From CAVQCT01 sp964520865 (GTDB lineage: Bacteria > Zixibacteria > MSB-5A5 > GN15 > FEB-12), in the NCBI GenBank assembly GCA_964520865.1, contig CAZFOY010000012.1:3961-67960 (forward strand): a stretch of DNA of 64,000 bases, in the 5' to 3' direction. Every line of letters begins with the position of its first letter. Position 1 is the stretch's first letter. Below the pieces are notes generated by a model. The model did not search any database and was not told where the DNA came from. It saw only the letters and a list, made by a program, of their open reading frames with translations. The translations under genes were made by a program, and so were the position numbers. Of this stretch, positions 1 through 7,999 are shown in pieces.

Positions 1-126
1 GACGTCGATACCGATCTTCCGATAGGCCGCCTCACGATAGGTCTCGAGAAAGAAGCCGCGATTATCGTGATACAGCTTAGGCTCGATAACAATGACTTCA
101 GGTAATGCGGTTTGGGTGGCTTTCAT
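1..126 (-). CDS. rfbC: dTDP-4-dehydrorhamnose 3,5-epimerase, N-terminal part (cut by window edge)
   Basis: An ATG on the minus strand at 126 opens a frame that stays open for 42 codons to the window edge. The peptide begins MKATQTALPEVIVIEPKLYH and continues DNRGFFLETYRE. This matches the N-terminus of RmlC/RfbC, where the [DN]xRGxFxE[TS] segment is conserved. The family epimerises C3 and C5 of dTDP-4-keto-6-deoxyglucose on the way to dTDP-rhamnose for surface polysaccharide. Only about a quarter of the usual ~180 residues is visible, so the catalytic His and Tyr cannot be checked. Other rml genes would lie outside the window, to the left. Confidence 0.85.
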   Translation of the reverse strand, partial: MKATQTALPEVIVIEPKLYHDNRGFFLETYREAAYRKIGIDV

Positions 127-211
127 AGATTCTTGTCGGCGGGACGTTTGTCAGGATACCCCGGCGTAGAACAACCGGTCATAGGCGTAAAGAGACTTAG
201 TCATATCCGGA

Positions 212-877
212 TTAGTCCTTCAACTTGCTCTTCAAGGCATTCATCTGAATATCAATATTGAAATAGAGGTCATAGGTAGAGTCTTTCGAGGCATCCTTCA
301 CCGTCATGACATCGTAGGAGTGGTCCTTCTCCTCCACCAGCGCCTGTCGGAGCAGATCCACGCCCAGAAAGTTCAGAATGATATACTCCTCATCGGTCGA
401 TATAACCTTGAACGCGCTGTCGCGGGACAGGCCGTTACCTGAAGAAATTACCGAATGAATGAGTCCGTTGGCCACGAAATGGTGGAAACGACTTTTCGCG
501 GTATCTCCCATCTGCTCATAAGAAACATCGAGGACAATGTACGCGTCAGTCTGAAGTGGATCCCGTTTGATCAATCTGTTCGCCAGTTCGGCCGCGGTCG
601 AAAAATCGTTGGCATTGAACGCCGCGTCCATGTCGGATCTCAGGTCCTGGCGTTCGGGATCGTACGGGTCATATTCCGAGGTCCGGGTGTAAGCCATTCT
701 AAGAGCAGTGAAATCCACCGAAGTGTCGGCCTGCTCCACCCGCTTCCACAGCTCTTTGAAATTGGGCGGATTCTCTGAATCTTGAAGAGAACTTCCTGCC
801 TCGGCCGCCGAAACAACCGCGGACGATGTGATCAGACCGAGCACCGTCATCAGCAGAACGATCCTGAGTGTTCTCAT
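212..877 (-). CDS. Secreted DUF4919-like protein
   Basis: The protein has 221 residues. Residues 1-24 form a signal peptide (MRTLRIVLLMTVLGLITSSA, then an AxA-type end), so it is exported. The rest resembles the DUF4919 family: an LRMAYTRTSEYDPYD segment, a helical TPR-like stretch around RDPLQTDAYIVLDVSYEQMG, then SGNGLSRDSAFKVIS and DEEYIILNFLG, and a closing YDLYFNID. The family has no established function and is common in Bacteroidetes-type bacteria. The gene is alone with its own upstream promoter-like sequence. The domain call rests on recalled family pattern, not a search. Confidence 0.7.
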   Translation of the reverse strand: MRTLRIVLLMTVLGLITSSAVVSAAEAGSSLQDSENPPNFKELWKRVEQADTSVDFTALRMAYTRTSEYDPYDPERQDLRSDMDAAFNANDFSTAAELANRLIKRDPLQTDAYIVLDVSYEQMGDTAKSRFHHFVANGLIHSVISSGNGLSRDSAFKVISTDEEYIILNFLGVDLLRQALVEEKDHSYDVMTVKDASKDSTYDLYFNIDIQMNALKSKLKD

Positions 878-919
878 AGCTTAGGCTCTCCCTTCAGGCA
901 AGGGTTAATCGGCTGCAAC

Positions 920-948
920 TATATAACGGATTGTAAAACGTATGGCAA
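920..948 (-). promoter_or_regulatory. Promoter for the DUF4919 gene
   Basis: On the minus strand TTGCCA (948-943) and TATATA (925-920) are separated by 17 nt. The start codon of the DUF4919 gene (877) is about 40 nt downstream. This fits a sigma-70-type promoter; it is assigned by sequence only. Confidence 0.5.
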
Positions 949-968
949 TCTTGGCAGAATAAAAAAAG

Positions 969-1041
<73 letters not shown>

Positions 1042-1068
1042 AACTTTTATAACTGGTTTAGAACAGCC

Positions 1069-1096
1069 AATTTACATGGATATCGGCGGATGTCAA
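1069..1096 (-). promoter_or_regulatory. Promoter for tRNA-Phe
   Basis: On the minus strand TTGACA (1096-1091) is followed after 16 nt by TAAATT (1074-1069). The mature tRNA 5' end is about 28 nt further on, leaving a short leader. The perfect -35 box and the position upstream of a stable RNA support the call. Confidence 0.6.
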
Positions 1097-1103
1097 TTGA
1101 AAT

Positions 1104-1478
1104 TTACTGATGCCGCGACAAATACTCTCTCGTCGGCTGCAGAAACAGAGCGACCAGCGTAGCGGCCGAAAGAATGGCCAGGATAACATTTTCGTACTGC
1201 GAGAAGCCGATAGATCCGAACACGACGACCAGCCCGTTGATGGCTATGAGCCCGTACCATCCCCACATGCGCAACTCTTTGAAGGCGTAGGCAAACGACA
1301 CGAGTACGAGGCCGATGATCGTGAAGATGATCGGCGCCATAAGCGCAGCATAATTCCGATCCAGAAAACTCAGGATTATTTCTACTCCACCATAGATAAG
1401 AAAGACGGCAGCGAACACGAAACTGTACCAGCTTGCGAGTTTCATCCCCCAGGGGCGGTCGTCATTTCGATCAGCCAT
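1104..1478 (-). CDS. Small integral membrane protein, function unknown
   Basis: The protein has 124 residues with a charged N-terminus (MADRNDDRPWG) and four hydrophobic segments at roughly 16-36, 46-66, 72-90 and 95-113, so it should span the inner membrane four times. It ends in a basic tail (REYLSRHQ). I do not recognise a named family. Its ATG lies two bases after the stop codon of the glucokinase gene, so the two are probably cotranscribed and translationally coupled. That link does not by itself give a function. Confidence 0.7.
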   Translation of the reverse strand: MADRNDDRPWGMKLASWYSFVFAAVFLIYGGVEIILSFLDRNYAALMAPIIFTIIGLVLVSFAYAFKELRMWGWYGLIAINGLVVVFGSIGFSQYENVILAILSAATLVALFLQPTREYLSRHQ

Positions 1479-1480
1479 AT

Positions 1481-2464
1481 TTATCCTTTCGTAAACGCTT
1501 CCACGTCGCCAAGAAGACCGGCGCCGATGAACCCGGCATCGTTACCGAGCACCGCTTTTGCAATCGACAGTTTCTCGTAGGCGGAACTGAACGCATGCTT
1601 CTTAATTTCGTCAGCCACTGCTTCGATAAAGCCGCCCCCCCCTTCGGTAATTCCTCCGCCGATCACGATGATCTCCGGATTCAGAAGATTCGCTACTCCG
1701 GCCAAACCGATTCCAAGGTACTTTGCTGTTTCCAATATTACTTCCTGAGCCACTGCGTCCCCCTTCTTGAGGGCGGCGAAGAGCTTCTTAACCGTCAGGT
1801 TTTCCACATTTCGTTCAAGTACTTCTTCAAGTATCGGAGTTAATCCGCCTTTTACTTTATGCTTGGTCCTATCGATGATCGCCTGCGATGAGCAGTACGC
1901 CTCAATACAACCGTAGTTGCCACAGGTGCATTTTGGGCCGTCGAAATTAATCGTCATATGTCCGAGTTCGCCTGCGGTGAAGTTCGCGCCGTGCCACACC
2001 CGTCCATTTATTATAACAGCGCCGCCCACTCCGGTTCCGACCGTAACACACACCGCCGATCTTGCGCCCGAGGCTGCACCGAACCTGAGTTCCGCAAGGG
2101 ACATAGCATTCACATCGTTATCCACTATTACCGGCAGATTCAGCCTGTCTTTGAGCGTCTCGCCGATCTCCATCCCCTGCCAGCCTTCAATGTTCGGCGA
2201 CGGTCCGATCACTCTGCCCGTCCGATTGTCAATCGCGCCCGGCGATCCGACACCGAGATACTTGACTGAGAAATCTTCCTCGGCCGCATAGTACAGAAGG
2301 CGTTCCGCAATGTTGGTTATGAGATGCATCAGCGGCATCGGTCCCTTTTCAGCTAAGGTCGGCCGCTGTTCTTTGTGCAGAATTTTCCCCGTAGTATCGA
2401 CAAGTCCGTATTTTATCGACGTACCGCCGATGTCGATCCCAGCATATACTTGATCTTCAGACAT
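1481..2464 (-). CDS. glk: ROK-family glucokinase / sugar kinase
   Basis: The protein has 327 residues. It starts with the actin-like phosphate-binding loop AGIDIGGTSIKYGLVD (about 8-23). It carries the catalytic Asp in VDNDVNAMSLAE, a glycine-rich VTVGTGVGGAVIING strand, and the ROK zinc motif CTCGNYGCIE (CxCGxxGCxE), with the family His in GELGH just before it. A second phosphate loop is VIGGGITEGG near the C-terminus. ROK kinases of this length usually phosphorylate glucose at C6 with ATP; N-acetylglucosamine or mannose are alternatives that cannot be excluded. It lies downstream of hisS on the same strand and directly upstream of a small membrane protein gene. Confidence 0.88.
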   Translation of the reverse strand: MSEDQVYAGIDIGGTSIKYGLVDTTGKILHKEQRPTLAEKGPMPLMHLITNIAERLLYYAAEEDFSVKYLGVGSPGAIDNRTGRVIGPSPNIEGWQGMEIGETLKDRLNLPVIVDNDVNAMSLAELRFGAASGARSAVCVTVGTGVGGAVIINGRVWHGANFTAGELGHMTINFDGPKCTCGNYGCIEAYCSSQAIIDRTKHKVKGGLTPILEEVLERNVENLTVKKLFAALKKGDAVAQEVILETAKYLGIGLAGVANLLNPEIIVIGGGITEGGGGFIEAVADEIKKHAFSSAYEKLSIAKAVLGNDAGFIGAGLLGDVEAFTKG

Positions 2465-2546
2465 TATCGTTTTATCACATCTAAGATTCTTTTGTTAACT
2501 AATCCAAGCGATAATCGGACTGAGGCGTATCGAGCAAACAACCCTT

Positions 2547-3983
2547 CTACGTCTGTTCGAACTGTTCTTTCAAATAGTTGATCAGATTTATCGCCGGAAT
2601 CGTCTCCTGTATCTCTTCCGCCTTCAACCATTCTTCACGGTCACTGGTTTCCATCGCCTTACGTTTTCCGGCCGCCAGATTCTTCACAGTCAGCGAACCG
2701 ACTTCAAACTCATCCGATCCGGCTATCACGGCAAAGGGGATCCCGACTTTGTCACCATACTTGATTTGTTTTGTCAGGTTTTTCGTATCCCCGGAAAATA
2801 TTTCTGAGGGAATTCCTGCCTCCCGGAGTGCTCGAACAATCTTCAGGTAGTCAGGCAACCGCTCCGGGTCCATCACAGTAACCAGGACTTGCGAAGTCGC
2901 CTCGGTAAGCTCTACTTTGTGAAGCTGAATCAGGGCCGCCAGAAGACGATCGATTCCCACCGACGCGCCGACCGCGGGCAGCGAGCGTCCGGAGAAACGG
3001 TCGACCAGATTATCATACCTCCCACCCGCGAAAACAGAGCCGAATTCGGGAAGATCCAGCAGAACCGTCTCGAATACCGGTCCGGTATAGTATCCCAGTC
3101 CGCGAACTATTGTCAGATCGACTTCAGCCTTTCCCTTGTCGACGCCCATTTCACCTAAGTACGACAGGAGCTGCCGGAGTTCGTTCAGTCCTTCTTCCGA
3201 CGACTCGATCGTTCCAAGCAGCCCTTCGGCTTTCTCTATCGCAGCCTCACCCTTATCCTGAGCAACCTCAAGAAACTTGACGAGCTGGTCTATCTGGGCG
3301 TCCTGAAGTTCAAGTCCCTTGATCCTGTCTCCGGACACATCCGTCCTGCCGGGACCAAGCTCCAGAATGACGGCTTCCCGGCCCTGTTTGTCGAGCTTGT
3401 CGATCACCCGCATGACATCCTGTCCCTTGTCCGCAGGGATACCCGCATACTTGATCAACCCGTTCAGCACTTTTCGATTTGAGAATCTGACCTTGAATTG
3501 GTCGATGCCAAGATGCTGAAAGGTGGTGATCATTGCCGCGATGATTTCGGCGTCGGCGAGCAGGTTCCGGGTCCCAACAATGTCAATGTCGAACTGCATG
3601 AACTCACGGAATCTTCCCGGCCCCGGCTTATCGACCCGCCAGACATTCCCGTACTGATACCGCCGAAACGGAAGGGCCAGATCCTGATTGGAAGCAACGT
3701 ATCGAGCCAAAGACAAAGTCAGCTCGTATCTCAGGGCCATATCGACGTCATCCGGGCCCCTGAATCCGAACAGCTCATTCAGGGAGTCCTGATTGTAATG
3801 ATTTCCAAGAAGGGTCTCGGCCAACTCGAGTGATGAAGTTTGCAGCGGCAGAAAGCCCATCAGTTCAACCGCCTCGCGTATACGTCCGATCATTCTTTCG
3901 CGGGCCAGTTGCTCGGAGGGCGGGTAGTCCCGAAATCCTTTGAGAAGCTGTGGCTTTATTTTTCTTGCCTTGTCGTTGCTCAT
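2547..3983 (-). CDS. hisS: Histidine--tRNA ligase
   Basis: The open frame extends upstream to 4085, but the ATG at 3983 (MSNDKARKIKPQLLKGFRDY) is preferred, because the extra 34 residues are not family-like. This gives 478 residues. Class II motifs are visible: motif 1 around GFRDYPPSEQLARE, motif 2 FRRYQYGNVWRVDKPG followed by GRFREFMQFDIDIVG, the histidine-binding loop RGLGYYTGPVFE, and motif 3 GGRYDNLVDRF with GIDRLLAAL. A C-terminal anticodon-binding domain follows from about residue 370. The loop has Gly where the common bacterial form has Asp or Ala (RGLDYY). The enzyme charges tRNA-His. It sits between the acyltransferase and glucokinase genes on the same strand. Confidence 0.93.
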   Translation of the reverse strand: MSNDKARKIKPQLLKGFRDYPPSEQLARERMIGRIREAVELMGFLPLQTSSLELAETLLGNHYNQDSLNELFGFRGPDDVDMALRYELTLSLARYVASNQDLALPFRRYQYGNVWRVDKPGPGRFREFMQFDIDIVGTRNLLADAEIIAAMITTFQHLGIDQFKVRFSNRKVLNGLIKYAGIPADKGQDVMRVIDKLDKQGREAVILELGPGRTDVSGDRIKGLELQDAQIDQLVKFLEVAQDKGEAAIEKAEGLLGTIESSEEGLNELRQLLSYLGEMGVDKGKAEVDLTIVRGLGYYTGPVFETVLLDLPEFGSVFAGGRYDNLVDRFSGRSLPAVGASVGIDRLLAALIQLHKVELTEATSQVLVTVMDPERLPDYLKIVRALREAGIPSEIFSGDTKNLTKQIKYGDKVGIPFAVIAGSDEFEVGSLTVKNLAAGKRKAMETSDREEWLKAEEIQETIPAINLINYLKEQFEQT

Positions 3984-4097
3984 CGCACTATCACTCTGTT
4001 TCCGATTTGCCTCAAAGCGTCTAATGTAGAGGATTTTAAGGAAAAATGAAACCGCTTTTTTGAAGGTCGACGGCGGCCGCACCATCTCCGACGATGT

Positions 4098-4844
4098 TCA
4101 GCTTTGAGTCGATGACTGGGGAGTAGTTTGCTCAATCGCTTCCATGATTCGCCCCAGCATCAGATCCGGATCCTCGTCATAGTCCATTTCAAGCGGAGGT
4201 TTGAACCGCATCGAGAGCTGCTTGCCGATACTGCGAAGTCGAATGCCCTTTTTCGAGAAGACTTTCGAAAAGCCATTGAGTACGACCGGTACCACAGTCG
4301 GTCGATACTGCCGGATCAGGTGCGTCACCCCTCTTCGACCGGGGGCGAACGGAGTAGTCGTTCCCTGAGGAAAGGTCACGACCCAGCCATTGTCGAGCGC
4401 GGTAGCGATATTGCTGAAATCTTTCATCTTCGCCTGCCGCTTCACCTCCCGGTTCTTATCCCGCCAGGTTCGCTGAACCGAGACTGACCCGGCGTACGCA
4501 AGAATTCTGGGCAATATTCCGGCTCGCATTGTCTCTTCCGCTGCCACGAAATAGACATTCAGCGACGGGTCCAGAAGATAGGCGGGATTGGCGAGGCTGT
4601 TGCGAAGTCCCCACTTCACGCTGCTGAAGACATGGAACATCGAAATGACATCGGCGAAATAGGTCTGGTGGTTGGACACGAACAGGACGTTGTTCTTTTT
4701 GAGATTCGCCAGATACTCCGTTCCCGATATCCGAAGACGATTGAGCCATTGGAGTCCCGGATAGGTAACGACCCCGACCGAAAGGAACAACAGTCGTTTC
4801 AGGAACACAACATGACCGAGAACATCTTTTCGAAACAGGCCCAT
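4098..4844 (-). CDS. 1-acyl-sn-glycerol-3-phosphate acyltransferase-like protein (PlsC/LPLAT superfamily)
   Basis: The protein has 248 residues. A hydrophobic N-terminal segment (about 12-32) suggests membrane association. The acyltransferase block I is present as VSNHQTYFADV, in which the spacing between His and Asp is five residues rather than the canonical four. Block III appears as FPQGTTTPFAPGRRGV in place of the usual FPEGTRS, and a PTVVPVVLNG stretch matches block IV. The family transfers an acyl chain to lysophosphatidic acid in phospholipid synthesis. It is the first gene of a probable four-gene minus-strand unit with hisS, glk and a small membrane protein. The substrate is not certain because of the altered motifs. 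Confidence 0.78.
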   Translation of the reverse strand: MGLFRKDVLGHVVFLKRLLFLSVGVVTYPGLQWLNRLRISGTEYLANLKKNNVLFVSNHQTYFADVISMFHVFSSVKWGLRNSLANPAYLLDPSLNVYFVAAEETMRAGILPRILAYAGSVSVQRTWRDKNREVKRQAKMKDFSNIATALDNGWVVTFPQGTTTPFAPGRRGVTHLIRQYRPTVVPVVLNGFSKVFSKKGIRLRSIGKQLSMRFKPPLEMDYDEDPDLMLGRIMEAIEQTTPQSSTQS

Positions 4845-5044
4845 ACTACCTTTCCCAAACGTGAAGGGGTCCGTGGGGACAATGCGGAATATCTACTATA
4901 CGACGAAGCGTGAGTATATTGGTAAAAGTATTAAACGCTTCCGGCAAGGGAATTGTCCGAATCGGAGCATACCCGACAGGAGCAATCGCTTGCGTTTTAG
5001 AACGCCAATATATACCTTTCAGATCGAAAAATAAAGGAGCACCT

Positions 5045-6463
5045 ATGAGATATCCTATCAGACTGCTCGCCCTGGCGCTGATTCTCGCCGGCGGACTGGT
5101 CGGTACGCTTCGGGCCGACGACGGAGCGCTCGACCAGAGCATGCTGGACCAATTCAACAAGGAAATGCCGGACAGCGCTAACACGAATCGAATCATCAAT
5201 GCGGTCGCCAACAATGACATTAAGCACCTCTCGCTCAATCGTGCTAAAATGATAAATCAGGACAAGCTGTTCAATTTCAAACTGAAGACGGCCGGAATAG
5301 TGAATCAGCGCGGCTCCGGCCGCTGCTGGATGTTCGCCGGCAATAATGTGTTTGCCCCCCGAATGATGACCAAGCTCCAGATGTCCGAGTTCGAACTGTC
5401 GGAACCGTACCTCACCTTCTACGACAAGATGGAGAAGGCCAACTTCTTCCTCGAGAGGATGATCGAACTTCGCGACAAACCGCTCGACGATCGGTCGGTG
5501 CAGGGGGAAATCGACAATGCGTTCGGCGACGGCGGCTGGTGGACCTACTTCCAGGATCTCGTCCAAAAATACGGCGTTGTCCCGCTTTCGGTGATGCCCG
5601 AAACTCATCAGTCAACCTCGACCGGCAATATCAATCGACTCGCGACTACAATTCTGCGGGGCGGTGCGGCCGATATCCGGCAGATGGCTAAGGAAGGCAA
5701 GTCGGTCAAGGACCTCAGGAAGTACAAGAAAGAGGTCCTCGGCAAGGTTTACAAACTTCTCGTCTACAATTACGGTGTCCCGCCGGCGAAGTTCACCTTC
5801 CGATACGAAGCCAAGAAGGATACGGTGAAGTCGATAACCGAAGGTTCCTACACACCGCAGTCTTTCTTCCACGAGTTCTTCGGAGAATCGATTCCGGACT
5901 ATGTCGGGTTGGTGAACGTTCCGACCCTGCCGTACGATACGCTGTACATCCTGGAGCAGAGTCGGAACATTTATGAGAAGCCGGACCAGGTGGTATTGAA
6001 CCTCCCGATGGACAAGCTGGTGCAGTACGCAAAGACGTCTCTACTTGACAGCCAGGCGGTCTGGTTTGCGTGCGATGTCGGTCAGCAGAATTACGGCGAC
6101 TCGGCGATCATGGAAGACCAGATTTATGATTACAATACGACCTTCGGAATGAATTTCATTCTGTCGAAGGCGAATCGGATCAACTTCCATGAAATATCAC
6201 CCAATCACGCCATGGTCCTCACCGGCGTCGATACAACAGATGCCGGGGCACCCGACAAATGGCTGGTAGAAAACAGCTGGGGGACTAAACGGGGCGACAA
6301 GGGCTTCTGGTATATGTACCCTGACTGGTTCAACCAGTACGTGCTGATGATCGTGGTCGACAAAAACCTGCTGAGTCAGGAAGACCAGCAGAAATTCAAA
6401 CAGAAACCACATAAGATTGCCGACTGGGAGCCGTTCTTCCGGGCGCTTCGAAACCTGAACTGA
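5045..6463 (+). CDS. Secreted C1B cysteine aminopeptidase (bleomycin hydrolase / PepC-like)
   Basis: The ATG at 5045 is chosen over the longer frame because AAAGGAG lies just upstream and a signal peptide (MRYPIRLLALALILAGG, about 1-23) begins there. This gives 472 residues. The papain-type triad is readable: Cys94 in RGSGRCWMFAG, His388 in SPNHAMVLTG and Asn410 in VENSWGT. The order, length and flanking sequence match bleomycin hydrolase/aminopeptidase C, which normally is cytoplasmic and hexameric. Here the signal peptide places it in the periplasm or outside, as in some Bacteroidetes homologues. The FAD oxidase gene follows after only 5 nt, so they may share a transcript. Confidence 0.88.
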   Translation: MRYPIRLLALALILAGGLVGTLRADDGALDQSMLDQFNKEMPDSANTNRIINAVANNDIKHLSLNRAKMINQDKLFNFKLKTAGIVNQRGSGRCWMFAGNNVFAPRMMTKLQMSEFELSEPYLTFYDKMEKANFFLERMIELRDKPLDDRSVQGEIDNAFGDGGWWTYFQDLVQKYGVVPLSVMPETHQSTSTGNINRLATTILRGGAADIRQMAKEGKSVKDLRKYKKEVLGKVYKLLVYNYGVPPAKFTFRYEAKKDTVKSITEGSYTPQSFFHEFFGESIPDYVGLVNVPTLPYDTLYILEQSRNIYEKPDQVVLNLPMDKLVQYAKTSLLDSQAVWFACDVGQQNYGDSAIMEDQIYDYNTTFGMNFILSKANRINFHEISPNHAMVLTGVDTTDAGAPDKWLVENSWGTKRGDKGFWYMYPDWFNQYVLMIVVDKNLLSQEDQQKFKQKPHKIADWEPFFRALRNLN

Positions 6464-6468
6464 ATGCC

Positions 6469-7830
6469 ATGAGCTTCCTGGATAGGCTGACGGGGATTCT
6501 CCCGTCCGACAGGATTTCTACCCACAAGGACAGTCTCGCCGTGGCGGCGCGCGATGAATCGACGCTGCCCGGCGTGAACCCGATCGCTATTGTCTGGGCT
6601 ATGAACGCCGACGAAATAGCGGAGGTCATCAAGACATGCTATGAAGAGAAGATCCCTGTGACCACCAGGGGGGCTGGAAGTGCTCTCGAAGGCTCTACCA
6701 TTCCGCTTGAGAACGGGATCGTACTCGACGTCAGCCGAATGACCAACGTCGTGAATCTGTGGCCCGACGACCTGCAAGTACAGGTAGAGCCGGGTATTAT
6801 TTATGACAACCTCAATGCCCGCCTCAAGAACGACGGCCTCTTCTTCCCTCCATCGCCGGGCGGATCCGGGGATATCGCCACGGTCGGAGGGATGGTCTCA
6901 ACGAATGCGAGCGGCATCTACTCAGTCAAGTATGGCGGCACACGCGAATACGTCCTTGCGCTCGATATAGTCACCGGTACCGGCGAGAAAATGCGGCTTG
7001 GCAATCGGGCAATCAAGCGATCCAGCGGCTACAACCTGGTCGATCTAATCGCCGGATCGGAAGGTACGCTTGCAGTCATCTCGTCAATTACCATTAAGTT
7101 AGCCGGTCTTCCTGAAGGACGACTTCAGGCTGCCTTCAAATTCGACTCGGAGTCGAACGCGGCCAAAGCGGTCTCCGAAATGCGCAAGTACGGGCTGGAT
7201 ATTGCTGCTATTGAGTTCCTTGATCGCGAAGTAATGAAAGCGCTGAACATGCTCAAAGGGTACGAACTCGAAGAAGTTCCAGCGCTGTTTCTCGAATTCC
7301 ACGGTCCCGATCCGGTCACACAGTCCAATCACGAACTGGCCGAGTCAATCTGTGAGGAACTTAACGGCTCGCATCTCGAACTCGGAGAAGGGAAACGCCC
7401 CTGGGAGATTCGGCATTTCGTTACCGATGCGATCAAGTACCGCCAGCCCGGCTATACTATCATCAGGAACGATGTCGCCTTCCCTATCTCGCACCTGCCC
7501 GAGATGGTCGAGTATTGCCATCAACTCGCCAATGAGTTCAATATTCTGATTCACACCTTCGGCCATGTAGGCATGGGCCTGCTCCACGCCCTGATTCTTG
7601 CCCGCAGCGAGGACGCCGACGAGTGGAGTCGAGCGATGAAGGCAAATGACAGAATCATCCGGAAAACAATCGAGCTCGACGGCACCATTTCGGGTGAACA
7701 CGGGATCGGGCTTGGCCACAAGGACCTTTTCCCGCTTGAACACGGAAATTCTGTCGAGTTGATGCGCAAAATCAAGAGACAGTTCGACCCGGCCAATATT
7801 CTGAACCCGGGCAAGATCTTCGATATCTAA
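6469..7830 (+). CDS. FAD-binding oxidoreductase, GlcD / D-lactate dehydrogenase type
   Basis: The protein has 453 residues. The N-terminal PCMH-type FAD domain contains VTTRGAGSALEGSTIPLENG and PGGSGDIATVGGMVSTNASG. The C-terminal FAD-oxidase domain contains HTFGHVGMGLLHALI and the hallmark GTISGEHGIGLGHK. It ends with ILNPGKIFDI, as GlcD and D-lactate dehydrogenases do. The family oxidises 2-hydroxy acids (glycolate, D-lactate, D-2-hydroxyglutarate) and passes electrons to a quinone or ETF. No GlcE or GlcF partner and no C-terminal iron-sulfur domain is encoded nearby, so the exact substrate is open. Confidence 0.88.
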   Translation: MSFLDRLTGILPSDRISTHKDSLAVAARDESTLPGVNPIAIVWAMNADEIAEVIKTCYEEKIPVTTRGAGSALEGSTIPLENGIVLDVSRMTNVVNLWPDDLQVQVEPGIIYDNLNARLKNDGLFFPPSPGGSGDIATVGGMVSTNASGIYSVKYGGTREYVLALDIVTGTGEKMRLGNRAIKRSSGYNLVDLIAGSEGTLAVISSITIKLAGLPEGRLQAAFKFDSESNAAKAVSEMRKYGLDIAAIEFLDREVMKALNMLKGYELEEVPALFLEFHGPDPVTQSNHELAESICEELNGSHLELGEGKRPWEIRHFVTDAIKYRQPGYTIIRNDVAFPISHLPEMVEYCHQLANEFNILIHTFGHVGMGLLHALILARSEDADEWSRAMKANDRIIRKTIELDGTISGEHGIGLGHKDLFPLEHGNSVELMRKIKRQFDPANILNPGKIFDI

Positions 7831-7871
7831 TTTCATCCCCCGTTAGCCCCCGATTCGAAAAGAGTTGGGCT

Positions 7872-7901
7872 GGAAACATTCCGCCAATGCCGGCGGTTTC
7901 C
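7872..7901 (+). other. Bulged intergenic hairpin after the FAD oxidase gene
   Basis: GGAAA (7872-7876) pairs with TTTCC (7897-7901) and CCGCC (7881-7885) with GGCGG (7892-7896), leaving a four-base 5' bulge and a six-base loop. No T-run follows. It may be a weak terminator or a transcript-end stabiliser. Confidence 0.3.
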
Positions 7902-7999
7902 ATACGTAATACTACTGTCTTCATATCACCTCGAGCCTTACCGCATCGGGGACTGGAAAGTTACTGCTGAATCGAACAAAACCTGAGGAGTCTCGGACT

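Noticed and set aside
151..204. 17-codon minus-strand frame just upstream of rfbC
   Set aside because: It has no ribosome binding site and no recognisable sequence; it could be a leader peptide but nothing supports that.
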